From assembly GCA_033065855.1 (NCBI GenBank), contig JAVXUO010002417.1:168589-232588 (forward strand): a DNA stretch of 64,000 bases, in the 5' to 3' direction. Positions 1-10,893 of the stretch are shown piece after piece; the first letter of the stretch is position 1; each line of letters starts with the position of its first letter. Below the pieces are notes generated by a model, which ran no database searches, was not told the DNA's origin, and worked only from the letters and a program-made list of their open reading frames with translations. Made by a program: the position numbers and the translations under genes. Source of the DNA: Escallonia rubra (Eukaryota > Streptophyta > Magnoliopsida > Escalloniales > Escalloniaceae).

Positions 1-33
1 GTTATAAAGATTTTGGGTTTATGGATTTTCACT

Positions 34-915
34 TGTTGGAATTGTTGCAAGAAACAGGCAAGAACAACTTCAAAAATATAATGTAAAATCAGCTGGCTGA
101 GGTGCGAACTAGGTCACTCTCTTAAGATGATTCATGCCTCTTCGGATTACTACCGGTGAAGTAAGGTTATCGATGCGCCGCCTTCAGGATACAACAACCC
201 AACTTTCATTGTTGCTTCACTCGTAATTCTGCACAAATGAATGAAGCAGAAGCTTCAGTCGATACCTTACCAACAATTGTCCACAAGTCTAAGTGTATAG
301 AGAATTCAAAATAAAGAGAGCAAGAGAGAAAGCTTGATTTGTGTGTTGAAAAAGTGAGGAAAATGCCTCCTTTTATAGGTGAAAAAAAGAGCTGTTGGAA
401 ATATGTTACAAAGAAATAAATATGAAATTCATTTTAGAATAAAATGCTGTGATACAAAATATGACCGTTGGTGTAATAAAAGAAAAGGTGACTGTTGGGA
501 AGTAATGAAAACTATGACTATTGCTCAACAACTATGTTTTCTATTATAAATATAACATGTTATAGTCCCATTTCAGTATTGGGGAGAGGCAAAAATGCTG
601 ACACAACGCATCCGCAAATTTCAGAACCTTGTATTTCCCCCACTTGTCATTCTCCCCTTGCGCGTGCGAGTCTTAGACTCAAGTACATCTTACAAGAAGG
701 TCAAGGAGTGTCATCTCATATACTCCTAAAAGTTCTTTACAATGGCCAATGTGGGACAAGTATTTTCCAAAAGTTTAAGTATGTAAGAAAATCTTTATTT
801 ACCATTTTCAAGCAATGTAGGACTAAAGCACTTATGGTTTTACTCAAACCTTTAATATTTTTCTCAAAACCATTCTTGAAAAGAAAAGAAATTTTTTTGT
901 TAAAATGCTCCAACA
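34..915 (-). repeat. 3' LTR of copia-1
   Basis: An 882-bp LTR bounded by TGTTGG and CCAACA. It matches 5569-6397 over its length but is about 50 bp longer, mainly from extra sequence around 570-650. Being distal to the RNase H end of the minus-strand element it is the 3' LTR. Confidence 0.9.
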
Positions 916-1417
916 ATCCCCCAATTATTTTAATAAAAATTCACAACTTATACATTGGGTAAAAGGTGAGAGTCTCATGCACTGTGAAAGTGGCTTTGCC
1001 TTGAAACCTTCACTTATTGTTTCAATCTTCCCGTATTAGAGCCAAAGTGGACTCAGCCTTGAACCGATAGCTACTTGAGGATACATAGAAGACATCACAC
1101 ACACGAGACTCAAGGTATCCTATACCAAGATTCATAAGCAAGCACATTATGGCCATGTACTTTATCCCAGTTTTCATGAGTGCTCTAGAGAATTAGCCCG
1201 ATTATCATAGGAAGCTGCCTCACTTCCACACTCATATAGGCGAGTCTATCAAGAATGCTCTCGTAACTGTTACATCCCACCCGTATGGGCTATAGAACTC
1301 ATTAAGAGATCACAATGAATCTCAACCTCCAAAATCTTTCCCCAGAAACATGTATTTACACCATAGGGAGGGACATTGTCATAAGACAAAAGTAGTACAT
1401 GCATAATACCAGCCACT
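916..1417 (-). other. 3' untranslated region of copia-1
   Basis: Internal element sequence between the RNase H fragment and the 3' LTR. It holds the probable polypurine tract immediately next to the LTR (about 916-925) and no coding signal that I can recognise. Confidence 0.6.
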
Positions 1418-1888
1418 CTATAATTCGTTGGTCTTCTTACCTCGTTCTTGGGATCTCCAGTCCCTAGGAAGTTGTATCCTTATAGGTGGCTTATATATTT
1501 TTGGGCTTAAGTCCCATCCCCTCGATGTATACCAGATCTTTTCTCTAGCTAGAGCTTTTGTAAATGGATCAGCCAGATTATCGCGTGATCTCACGTAATC
1601 AGTATTGATCGCACCTTTGCTGAGGTATGGTCTCACAGTACTGTGTTTTCTTCTAACAGAACTGGATTTTCCATTATAATACTTACTTTGCACTCTACCA
1701 ATTGTTGCAGTGCTCTCACAGTGAATCAAGACAAGTGGCACTGGTCTTTCCCACATGGGCATCTCGAACAATAGATCATGTAACCAACCTGCTTCTTCAC
1801 TTACCGAAGCCAAGGAAATTAGGGGTTTCCACGGTGGATTTGGCAATACTTTTTTGCTTCTTGGATCTCCAACATATAGCTCCACCAC
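1418..1888 (-). pseudogene. copia-1 RNase H domain, broken
   Basis: This frame encodes the C-terminal RNase H of a Ty1/copia polyprotein. Typical pieces are an 'SEEAGWLHDLL' segment, 'IHCESTATI' where the active copy would read a D-S-Q-A type motif, and the closing 'HSTVRPYLSKG...NLADPFTKAL' block found at the end of plant copia polyproteins. The N-terminal part, with the first catalytic Asp, lies in another frame or is lost, so the enzyme is dead. It follows the RT fragments on the same strand. Confidence 0.85.
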
Positions 1889-1982
1889 TTAGTGTAAACA
1901 CATAGCCTGTTGTTGACATGGAATCTCCAGATTGAGAATTCCAATCTGCATCACAAAAACCTTCAAGAACAGCTGGTTGCTT

Positions 1983-2449
1983 TTAATACATCAAACCATA
2001 TTTAATTGTTCTTTTAAGATAACCCATAACACGATACATGGCATTCCAATGTTCAAGACTAGGTTTACTTGTAAATTTACTAAGAACACATATAGCGTAT
2101 GCAATATCAGGCCTTGTGCAATCAGTAGCATATCTAAGACTACCAATTATACTTGCATATTCTTTTTGATTCACAACATTAACATCAAGCTTAGTAGGAT
2201 ATAGATGATTTTGAGGATCAAAAGGAGTGCATGCAATTTTGCAATCAAAATATTTGTATTTCCTAAAATTTTCTCAACATAATGAGTTTGATCAAGAAAT
2301 ATGCCATCACGAGTTGTAGTAAATTTTATGCCTAGAATAACATCAGCTTCTCCCAAATCTTTCATTTCAAAATTCCTTTTTGACAAAGATTTGGTGAATT
2401 CAATAATTTTCATGCTAGTGCCGAAAATTAAAAGATCATCCACATACAA
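1983..2449 (-). pseudogene. copia-1 reverse transcriptase, C-terminal half, broken
   Basis: Two neighbouring frames (2171-2449 and 1983-2174) carry the second half of the copia RT. The first starts at the catalytic 'YVDDLLIFG' motif and runs through 'EMKDLGEADVILGIKF'. The second carries 'YASIIGSLRYATDCTRPDIAYA' in pieces followed by 'EHWNAMYRVMGYLKRT', the connection to RNase H. A frameshift near 2170-2220 separates them, so no full RT can be made. Confidence 0.9.
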
Positions 2450-2566
2450 GCAAATGATAACATGCTCACTTTCAAATTTATAGTATATGCATTTATCACT
2501 TTCATTTGCTTTAAAACAACTAGCTAGTACACATTGATCAAATCTGTCATGCCATTGCTTGGGAGC

Positions 2567-3322
2567 CTATTTCAACCCATATAGGGATTTAGTTAACTTA
2601 CACAGCTTGCTCTCATGCCTTGGTCGTGCGTAACCTTGTGGTTGGTCCAAATAAATCTCTTCTTCCAATTCTCCATTTAGGAAGGCTGTTTTAACGTCCA
2701 TTTGGTGAATCTCTAAGTTATGGATTACTTCGATAGCAATTAAAAGCCTAATGTATGTTATTCTAGTGACAGGAGAGAAGGTATCAAAAAAGTCAGTATC
2801 CTCTTGTTGTTTAAACCCCTTTGCCACCAACCTCGCTTTAAACTTATCAACTATGCCATCAGGTTTAAGCTTTTTCCTTAGAATCCATTTACAGCCTATG
2901 GATTTAAAACCTGGAAGCAAGTCAACTAACTTCCATGTTCTATTAGCCGTTAGAGACTTTATTTCATCATTTATGGCTTCTCTCCAATGGTCAGAGTCTA
3001 GTGAGGATAAGGCTTTTGTTAGGGTAATAGGACTTCCCTCAACATCATGTACAAGGTAGTCAGGGCCAAAGTTTTTCTCTACCCTTGCACGTTTACTCCT
3101 TCTATGTTCTTCATCTCTTATGCTAAGAGGTTGTGAGGAACTTGCCTCTTGACTGGGTTGGGATGATTCTATGGCTTCGGTTTCCTCATCCCCACTATCT
3201 TTGGATTTGTAAAGAAACTTATCTTCATGAAAAAAGACATCCATAGATTCAACCACAACATTGTTCTCAAGATCAAAACACCTATAGGCTTTACTATTAA
3301 GAGCATAACCCACAAAAAACAC
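2567..3322 (-). pseudogene. copia-1 integrase C-terminus and reverse transcriptase N-terminal half
   Basis: A 251-residue open stretch. Residues 1-35 are the end of the integrase region ('FVGYALNSKAYRCFD', 'VFFHEDKF'). A charged linker follows, and from about residue 90 the RT begins ('DSDHWREAINDEI', 'NRTWKLVDL', 'GCKWILRKK', 'KARLVAKGF'). The first catalytic Asp motif is present ('LEIHQMDVKTAFLNGEL') and the frame stops after 'SLYGLK'. The YVDD half is in the next fragment downstream, separated by a stop and frame change. Confidence 0.92.
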
Positions 3323-3651
3323 AATGTGCTGCTCTAATTCCCAACTTGTAAATTTTGGGGTCAGAAATCCTCACGAAGGCTAAGCACCCCCAAACTCTAA
3401 GGTGTTCTAAATTTAGTTTTCTATTTCTCCACAACTCATAAGGGGTTTTGAGGATTTTCTTTATAGGTGTTCAATTAAGGGCATAGTTTGCAGTGAATAG
3501 AGCTTCACCAATCACCCCAAAAGTTTTTAGGTGCACTAGAGCTAGCAAGCATGGCATTGGTCAAATTGATCAATGTTCTATTTTTCCTTTCAGCCACGTC
3601 ATTAGAGGCAGGCGAATAAGGAGGGGTAGTTTCATGAGCTATTCCTAAAGA

Positions 3652-4326
3652 TTAGATATATGCGATAAGGCCTAAAAAGGCATATTCCATGCCTCTATCA
3701 CTTCTCAATCTTTTTATCTTCCTATCAAAACAATTCTCTACTTCCTTAATAAACATAGTAAGCATTTCAAAGGCATCACTTTTATTTTTCATGAGATAAA
3801 CATAACTATATCTAGGAAAATCACCAATATAAGTGTAAAAAATATCTTTTCCACCACGTGTCAAAATGCTTTCAAATTCACATATATCTGAATGAACCAG
3901 CTCTAGTAATTCATAATTTCTTTCGACTCTGTGGTGAGGTTGTTTAATGATCTTGGTCATGCTACAAAATTCACATTTCTCAAGTTCATTATGCAACTAA
4001 GGCAAAAGTCCTATGTTACTCATATCTTTAAGATATTTGCCATTTATGTGACAAAGACGAGCATGCCAAGTATTCACACAAGACACAATATAAACGGAAG
4101 TAGAAGCTTTATTCATTTCAACATTGAGTTTAAGCATACCATCACATGCATAGCCTTTACCAACAAACATACCGTTCTTTGACAGTATAAATTGACCAGA
4201 CTCGAAAGTTTGTTTGAATCCTGCCTTGTTGAGGAGATAACCGGATACCAAGTTCTTCCTAATATCCAGAGTCTGTAGCACATCCTTATGGGTCAATTCT
4301 GCTCGAGGTGAACTTGAGAACAACAT
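3652..4326 (-). pseudogene. copia-1 GAG-pre-integrase and integrase core, nonsense-broken
   Basis: One reading frame interrupted by an in-frame TAG at 3997-3999. The upstream part (3997-4326) has the pre-integrase pattern ending 'NTWHARLCHINGKYL'. The downstream part (3652-3996) has the zinc-binding 'CEFCSMTK', then 'LVHSDICEF' with the first catalytic Asp and 'LRSDRGMEY' with the second. The frame closes before the catalytic Glu. Integration function is lost. Confidence 0.9.
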
Positions 4327-4358
4327 CTCCCATTCCTAACAATTTTTTGGAATGAGAA

Positions 4359-4589
4359 TCACCAAGCAAAAACTTCTTGTCTTTTTCCATCGGGACATAG
4401 TTTTGAAAAAAAAAATTCATGGCAAACATGTCTTGATGCCCCGGAGTTGGCCCACCATCCTTCTTTATTTCCAACCAGATTTATTTTTGAAAGCATAGCA
4501 ACAAGTGGTTCCTCAGTAATATTTCTTGTGGAGGAACCGAGTTTTCTATGACGACAATTTCTAGCACGGTGCCCTTGTTTTCTCAACAT
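4359..4589 (-). pseudogene. copia-1 zinc knuckle and protease fragment
   Basis: The fragment keeps the second half of a CCHC zinc knuckle ('KQGHRARNCRHRK') and the aspartic protease signature. The protease reads 'WWANSGASRHVC', where functional copies have Asp before Ser-Gly; the catalytic Asp is Asn here. The first Cys pair of the knuckle is in the preceding frame. It lies between gag and integrase as expected for copia. Confidence 0.85.
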
Positions 4590-5551
4590 GCACCATTTGC
4601 AAAAACTTCATTTGCAAAATTTTTGTTGCTAGAATTGTTATTTAAGTTTTTATTTTCCTTGTTGCTATTTGCGCGGTTGGAAGAATAGCCTTGATTCCAC
4701 TTCTTTAAGGCAAAAGAATAATGTTGATTTTTAAAATCTTTGCTTTTCATATACTTGCCTCTAGCATTCAAAAAATTATTTTTACCTTTAAAAAGGAAAT
4801 TTACCATAGCACCATTACCGTTAGCATTACCATTACCTTGGTGGTTGTTGGTATGGTTGGCATGTGTTTTGTTGGCAAGAGCTTCATTCTTCTTGTCTTG
4901 CTTTCTCGCTTCCTCCTCAATCTGAAATGGCGCCATAAGGTTGAAGATTGAGAGTTTTGATTGCTTATGAATGAGGCTTTTTTGGAACTCCTTCCACGAA
5001 TTCGGCAACTTGTCTGTGATGGCAGCCACTTACATTTGTTCATCTACTTGGATTCCTTTGGAGATGATTTCGTGTACAATCATCTAGAGGTCATGCGTCT
5101 GAGCTACAATCGACACGTTCTCCGACATCTTGTAGTTGAAAAAGAGGCTACATGCATATTTCTTTTTCTTTTTTTTTTGGCTTCCTAGGTGTCGTATTTT
5201 TGCTGCAATGCTTTCCACATTCTCTTTGCAGAATTGTAAGTATGTGAAGAATAATCATAAAGTTCATCAGAAAAGACAATTGAACAAATAATTACGACAA
5301 TCTTCTTCGTCATTTTCTTACTTCGCTGCATATTTTTCATGCTCCGCCAATACTTCCTCACTCATATTTTTTGTGTCCACCTTCTTTGGATTTTTGGTGG
5401 TTAAAATCCACACTACCTTCATCAACTTGAGATAGAACAAAAACACCTTGCTAGCCCACCTTTCGAAGTTTTGGCCACCAAAATGAAATGGCTTATTCAA
5501 GTCATTCGAGTTTATAGCAGGAGCAGCGGAAGACATGGTCGAATCAGCCAT
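4583..5551 (-). pseudogene. copia-1 gag, frameshifted
   Basis: The gag start is the ATG at 5549-5551, 17 bases inside the 5' LTR, giving 'MADSTMSSAAPAINSNDL' and 'FGGQNFERWASKV', a copia-type gag N-terminus. That frame closes at 5318. A second frame (4583-5029) carries a later gag segment ('[16 protein letters not shown]', then an Asn/Lys-rich stretch leading into the zinc knuckle). The capsid part in between is broken by frame changes. Confidence 0.85.
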
Positions 5552-5568
5552 CGGGTCTCATCTTAAAT

Positions 5569-6397
5569 TGTTGGAATTTTTGCAAGAAACATGTAAGAAC
5601 CACTCCAAAAATATAATGTAAAATCAGCTGACTGAGGGGCAGACTAGGTTGCTCTCTTAAGACGATTCGCGCCCCTTTGGATTACCACCGGTGTAGCAAG
5701 ATTATTGATGCGTCACCTTCGGGATACAACAACCCAGCTTTCACTGTTACTTCACTCGTAATTCTGCACAAATGAATGAAGTAGAAGCTTCACTCGATAC
5801 CTTACCAAAATTGCTCACAAGTCTAAATGTATAGAGAAATTAGAATAAAGAGAGCAAGAGAGAAAGCTTGATTTGTGTGTTGAAAAAGTGAGGAAGACGC
5901 CTCCTTTTATAGGTGAAGAAAAAGAGTTGTTTGAAATCTGTTACAAAGAAATAAATTTGAAATTCATTTCAAAATAAAATGCTGTAGTAAAAAATATGAC
6001 TGTTGTGTAACAAAATAAAATGTGATTGTAGGGGAGTAATGAAAAATATGACTGTGGCCCAACAATTATTTATTTTCTAGTATAAATAACATAGCATGTT
6101 ATAACTAGCATGTTATAGACCCCACTTCTCCTTCCCGCCTTGCACGTGCGAGTCTTAAACTCAAGTACATCTTAATAAAAAAGGCCGAGTGTCATATTAT
6201 ATACTTCTTAAAGTTCTTTACAATGACCAACATGGGACAAGTACTTTTCAAAAGTTTAAGAATGTAAGAAAATCTTTACTTACCATTTTCAAGCAATGTG
6301 GGACTAAAGTACTTATGGTTATACTCAAAACGCTAATGTTTTTCTCAAAACCATTCTTGAAAAGAAAAGGGAATTTTTTGTTAAAATACTCCAACAT
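5569..6397 (-). repeat. 5' LTR of copia-1
   Basis: An 829-bp LTR with the same TGTTGG...CCAACA ends as 34-915. Since gag starts just inside it on the minus strand, this is the 5' (promoter) LTR of the element. Confidence 0.9.
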
Positions 6398-6468
6398 CAC
6401 CACTTTTAAAACTCATGCATGACATATGTTTAAGTAATCAGGCTGTTTATGAAAACTGCATACTGTTT

Positions 6469-6484
6469 GGGGGGGGGGGGGGGG
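6469..6484. repeat. Poly-G tract used as copia-2 insertion site
   Basis: Sixteen consecutive G bases immediately precede copia-2, and six G bases (21798-21803) follow its other end. The target duplication is therefore most simply GGGGG inside a G homopolymer. Confidence 0.7.
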
Positions 6485-6704
6485 TGCTAATTTACATGGG
6501 AACCATCATCTTCTCATTACCAGCAAAATGTCTATATATACAAGAGTAAGGCTAATCAATCTCCTAAGAATAAGGCTACGAATCTGGTAATCAAGCTCAT
6601 AAGAATAAGGTAATCAAGCTCCTATGAATCTGGTAATCAATCACATGATCTCAGCCATATAGCCATATATTCAAACGATTACATATCTATATTTACATCC
6701 AATA
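6485..6704 (-). repeat. 3' LTR of copia-2
   Basis: This 220-bp repeat reads TGCTAATTT...CATCCAATA on the plus strand and matches 21578-21797. It lies beyond the RNase H domain, so it is the 3' LTR. Confidence 0.93.
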
Positions 6705-6823
6705 CCCCCTCAAGTTGGAGCATGAAGATTACGAATGCCCAACTTGCTAGTAAAATGGTCAAACTATGATTCACCCAACGCTTTGGTGAATATATCAGCG
6801 AGTTGAGAGTGAGAAGGAACAAA

Positions 6824-7126
6824 CTAAGGATGAATGTTGTCCTTAATTATTTCGTCACGAACAAAATGACAGTCCACCTCAATATGTTTTGTCCGTTCAT
6901 GAAAGACTGGATTCTTGGCGATATGCAACGCCGCTTGACTATCAGAAGAAAGATGCATTGCAAAATTATGTGAAACACCAAGACTCATCATAATACCTTT
7001 CAACCAAAGAAGTTCACCCGTAGTCATTGCCATGGATCTATACTCTGCTTCTGCGGATGACCGAGACACTGTATGATGTTTCTTAGTCTTCCATGATATG
7101 GGTGAAGTGCCCAAAAAATAATCCAT
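6824..7126 (-). pseudogene. copia-2 RNase H domain
   Basis: The fragment has the copia RNase H signatures: 'SWKTKKHHTVSRSSAEAEYRSMA' (in pieces), 'LLWLKGI', 'LSSDSQAALHIAKNPVFHERTKHIEVDCHFVRD'. The catalytic Glu and Asp of these motifs are visible. The first RNase H Asp ('WCDADWAGC') lies in the upstream frame (7024-7584), so a frameshift around 7110-7130 splits the domain. Confidence 0.9.
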
Positions 7127-7584
7127 CCCTTGAGTGATCGTCTAGTCAAAGGACACCCTGCCCAATCCGCATCACACCAACCATGTAATCGTAGATTGCA
7201 TTCATTACTCAACAAAATACCTTGACCTGGATTTCCTTTCAAATAACGCACCACGCGAAGAGCAGCCTCCCAGTGTTCCTTTCTCGGTTGTTGCATGAAT
7301 TGAGAGAGGCCATGAACACAGTAGGATAATTCAGGCCTTGTAAAGCATAGATAAATCAGACATCCCACCAACCTACGATAGCGTTCCGGGTTGTCAATCA
7401 AGTGTCCAGTAGCCAGGTCCAACCGATGGTTTTGCTCTAAAGGGACACTTGCTGGTTTGGCACCTAACAAGCCAACCTTAGAAATAATGTCGAGAGCATA
7501 TTTCCTCTGGCACAAGAAAATTCCTTCAGGACCTCTCGCAACTTCAACTCCTAAAAAATATTTCAACGCTCCCAAATACTTCAT
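7024..7584 (-). pseudogene. copia-2 reverse transcriptase C-terminal part
   Basis: The frame holds 'LGALKYFLGVEVARG', 'YALDIISKVGLLGAKP', 'YRRLVGCLIYL', 'RPELSYCVHGLSQFM', 'HWEAALRVVRYLKG' and the opening RNase H motif 'LHGWCDADWAGCPLTRRS'. These are consecutive blocks of the copia RT-RNase H connection. The last 40 residues are out of frame and meaningless; the true continuation is 6824-7126. Confidence 0.9.
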
Positions 7585-8306
7585 ATGGAAACATTCACTG
7601 AGATAGTCTTGAACCTTTGGATAGCTGCATGATTATTTCCAGAGATGATTAAATCATCTACATATACGAGGACATTTACTAGAACAACACCTCTTTGCAA
7701 TGTGAAAAGTGAATAATCAGAATATGATTGCTGAAAACCATATTCTTCCAAGGCAGCTAACAACTTTGCAAACCATCATCGTGGTGCTTGATTTAGCCCA
7801 TAGAGAGATTTTCGTAGTCGACAAACCTTTCCTGGAATTGTGACTCCAAAACCAGGAGGGAGTTTCATGTATACCTCTTCTTGGAGATCCCCATGCAAGA
7901 AGGCATTATGAATGTCCATCTGATGTAACTCCCACTTCTTGGCGGCTGCAACGGCAAAAAATGCCCGTACGGTGACCATCTTTGCAACCGGAGCAAAAGT
8001 GTCAGTATAGTCGATCCCTTCAATTTGATGATTGCCAAAAATCACTAGACGTGCCTTGTTGTGTTCCACGGTGCCATCAGAGTTATACTTGATCTTATAA
8101 ACCCACTTGCAACCGAGGGCTTTCTTACCGAAAGGTAAATCCTCTATCTCCCAGGTTTCATTATTCTCCAACGCCTGTATTTCACGCTGCATTGCTTCCC
8201 GCCATCGTTTATCTTTCATAGCTTTACAGAAAGTTGTTGGCTCATGGTCTGCATTGATTGCTGCAAGAAAAGTTCTATGTCGCAAAGAAAATTTGTCACA
8301 ATTCAC
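7581..8306 (-). pseudogene. copia-2 reverse transcriptase core, nonsense-broken
   Basis: 8306-7776 carries '[15 protein letters not shown]', '[14 protein letters not shown]', '[17 protein letters not shown]' and the catalytic '[17 protein letters not shown]'. It stops after '[10 protein letters not shown]'. 7763-7581 continues with 'LLAALEEYGFQQSYSDYSLF' and the catalytic 'VYVDDLIISGNN'. A stop between 7764 and 7776 and a frameshift near 7600 prevent a complete enzyme, although both catalytic Asp motifs survive. Confidence 0.92.
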
Positions 8307-8503
8307 ATAGTATGCTATAGGGTAGGGCGTACCTAAGAGATGCTATGGCGTGGGTGAATGAACAGGTGGACTTAATTTCTGGATCGTATTAGTAACATAA
8401 TCACGCAACCGAACTGAGGCTTGTTTTCAACGATGCCCACGGCCGAACGGTTCCTCCATATCCCCTTTATCATCAAGTCAAACTTCCTGGGCAATGGGGT
8501 CAG

Positions 8504-8782
8504 CTACATTCTGCTCAGCACTACTGACAGGTTTCTCCTGAACATTCTGCACATCTTCACTACCCCACTGCTGATGCTCATGTCCTCCATGGGCATCCCC
8601 AGTACCCCCATGTCAACCAAGTCTCCATCAATCCGAAATTCCTCATAAACGACATAGTCAAGAAGTGATTGTCCCATAATGTCATTGGTGGTGCCATTCT
8701 CTAAAAATGCATAAGGAAATTTGGTCTCATAGAAGTCAACATCGCGGGACACAAAAAATTCTCTAGTCTCCAAATCATACAA
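8504..8782 (-). pseudogene. copia-2 integrase C-terminal region, left side of the gypsy insertion
   Basis: The segment begins 'MYDLETREFFVSRDVDFYETKFPY', the standard copia motif between integrase and RT. Just upstream on the minus strand, 8783-8871 continues into the gypsy insertion point. The matching other side of the broken gene resumes at 19313. Confidence 0.8.
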
Positions 8783-8875
8783 TCTGCATCCCTTCTTCCC
8801 ATAGGGGTATCCAACAAAAATGCACCGATGACTTCTACTGGCAAACTTATCTCGCGCCTTTCCTTGTATATGTGC

Positions 8876-9318
8876 TGTTGCAGCTAGAAACTGGATCGGG
8901 AACAGTACCAGAATTCAGGCCTGCAAAAGAGAACACGGAGTGACCGCCGGGTGGGGTTCCGGCGGAGGAACGCTCCGATGCTTAAGTCAGAGAAGGCTAA
9001 CAAGGTAGAAGTCTGAATAGCAGTATTGCACAATGTGTATATGTGTGAACTTAGGCTTACCTGGGGGGCTTGACCCCCTTTATATAGTGGTAGCAAGAGG
9101 AATCCGTTTAGAATTGGGCTTCAATCAACTCTAATCCGAATCTCACTAGGATCCTGGAGGATCCTATATTGATCTTTGCTGGTAGAGTTAGACTTTCTTT
9201 AGGATTCTGTCTAGTGACTGATATGGTAAGTGCCATATTAGTAGTGAGCCAGCATGGGCCACGCACTACACCTGCCACGTGTCGTCCGTAGATTGGAGGG
9301 ATATTTTCAGTTATATCA
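8876..9318 (-). repeat. 3' LTR of the gypsy element
   Basis: 443 bp, TGTTGCAGC to TTATATCA, followed on the internal side by a purine tract (AGCAGGGGGCA on the minus strand) that is the likely polypurine tract. It carries 'TTTATATAG' (about 9078-9086), which read on either strand is the best TATA candidate in the LTR. Confidence 0.93.
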
Positions 9319-9449
9319 TATGCCCCCTGCTTCTACCAGCGTTCAATGAAGCGGATGGAAGCACGCCTTTTCCACTGGCGATAGCAAAATATGCCAGACA
9401 AACAGAATTGAACCTGTTTGTCTGATATCTCAAATATTCAAGAGAATGC
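9319..9449. other. Polypurine tract and spacer before the minisatellite
   Basis: Short internal stretch between the 3' LTR and the tandem array. Apart from the purine tract next to the LTR, no feature is seen. Confidence 0.5.
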
Positions 9450-10612
9450 CTGCTCGGACAGGGTTCTGTTCGGACGAGATTCTGCTCGGACCAGTTTCTG
9501 CTCGGACATGATTCTGTTCGGGAAGGATTCTGCTCGAACATGGTTCTGTTCGGACTATATTCTGTTCGGACATGATTCTGTTCGGATAGGATTTTGCTCG
9601 AGCAGACTTCTATTCGGGAAGGATTCTTCTCGGACATGCTTCTGTTCGGACCATTTTTTGCTCGGACATCGTTCTGTTCGGGAAGGAGTCTGCTCGGACA
9701 TGGTTCTGTTCAGACCATATTCTGCTCGGACATGGTTCTGTTCAGACCATATTCTGCTCGGACATGATTCTGTTCGGCAGTTGTGATTCTGCTCGGCCAT
9801 TGTGATTCTGCTCGGGCAAAGTGTTCGGACGAGATTCTGCTCGGGCAAATTCTGCTCGGCCGTTGTGACTTTGTTCGGGCAGAGTGTTCGGACGAGATTC
9901 TGCTCGGGCAAATTCTGTTCGGCCTTTGTCACTCTGCTCGGGCAGAGTGTTCGGACGACATTCTGCTCGGGCATAATTCTGTTCGGCCGTTGTCACTCTG
10001 CTCGGGCAGAGTGTTCGGACGACATTCTGCTCGGGCATAATTTCGTTCGGCCTTTGTCACTCTGCTCGGGCAGAGTGTTCGGACGACATTCTGCTCGGGC
10101 ATAATTCTGTTCGGCCTTTGTCACCCTGCTCAGGCAGAGTGTTCGGACGACATTCTGCTCGGGCATAATTCTGTTCGGCCGTTGTCATTCTGCTCGGGCA
10201 GAGTGTTCGGTTGAGATTCTGTTCGGCCAAAATTCTGCTCGGTCGTTGTCACTCTGCTCGGCAGAGTGTTCGGACGACATTCTGCTCGGGCATAATTCTG
10301 TTCGGCCGTTGTCATTCTGCTCGGGCAGAGTGTTCGGTCGAGATTTTGTTCGGGCAAAATTCTGCTTGGTCGTTGTCATTCTGCTCGGGCAGAGTGTTCA
10401 GTCCCGGGAAAAATTCTGTTTGGCCTTAGTAACTCTGCTTGGGTAGAGTGTTCGGTCGAGATTCTGCTCGGGCAAAATTCTATTCGGCCTTTGTCACTCT
10501 GCTCGGGCAGAGTGTTCGGACGACTTTCTGCTCGGGCAAAATTCTGTTCGGCCGTTGTCATTCTGCTCGGGCAGAGTGTTCGGTCGAGAATCTGCTAGGG
10601 CAAAGTTTTGGT
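9450..10612. repeat. Hierarchical minisatellite of the gypsy 3' region (16-bp and 64-bp periods)
   Basis: From 9450 to about 9780 the sequence is a run of 16-bp monomers of the form TCTGYTCGGACATGAT. From about 9783 to 10612 the same motif is organised into a 64-bp unit: the marker CAGAGTG recurs at 9880, 9943, 10007, 10071, 10135, 10199, 10262, 10326, 10390, 10444 (as TAGAGTG), 10508 and 10572. Most units contain CACTCTGC-TCGG-GCAGAGTG, an 8-bp inverted repeat with a 4-base loop. Open frames crossing the array on both strands are by-products of the repeat. Tandem repeats in this position are known from other plant Tat-type elements. Confidence 0.95.
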
Positions 10613-10748
10613 GCCTCCAACGTGTCACGTGTGGGAATTTTGAGCGGGAATTTGAAAATCTTTGAGTTTCCACTACTCTTCAGCTTGTGACACGTGTAGG
10701 GTATACGAACTGTTGCGTTTTCCAAGAAACGGTTACTTGGCGTTTCTC

Positions 10749-10756
10749 TATAAAAG
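10749..10756 (+). promoter_or_regulatory. TATA box of the gypsy antisense gene
   Basis: TATAAAAG lies about 145 bases before the first ATG (10894) of the plus-strand gene, just after the minisatellite. The spacing fits a plant promoter with a leader of roughly 110 bases. Confidence 0.6.
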
Positions 10757-10893
10757 AGAACTTTCACTTCATTTTACCTTCACTCGAAAATTTTTGGGAG
10801 CACATTACTCTGCAAGTAAGTCTTTTCTTCTACCATTCCTGTTCAGCACTTCAAGTTTGTCGTAGTCTCATATTTGTAGTAGAAGTAGAAAAC

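Larger units (their letters stand above)
34..6397 (-). mobile_element. Ty1/copia LTR retrotransposon, decayed (copia-1)
   Basis: Two directly repeated LTRs (34-915 and 5569-6397), both TGTTGG...CCAACA, bracket minus-strand gag, protease, integrase, reverse transcriptase and RNase H fragments in the copia order (integrase before RT). The flanking pentamers are TCACT (29-33) and TCACC (6398-6402), a one-mismatch 5-bp target duplication. A purine stretch (TTGGGGGAT on the minus strand) abuts the 3' LTR at 916. The 17 bases between the 5' LTR and the gag ATG do not resemble the common initiator-Met primer site. Stops and frameshifts break every domain and the LTRs differ by indels, so this is an old inactive copy. 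Confidence 0.93.

Noticed and set aside
9450..10612. CRISPR array
   Set aside because: Regular 64-bp period, but there are no unique spacers, the units are contiguous, and the context is a plant retrotransposon.
9418..10690. Many overlapping open frames of 60-140 residues on both strands
   Set aside because: They are translations of the 16/64-bp minisatellite; 64 is not a multiple of three, so frames rotate and the peptides are cyclic artefacts.
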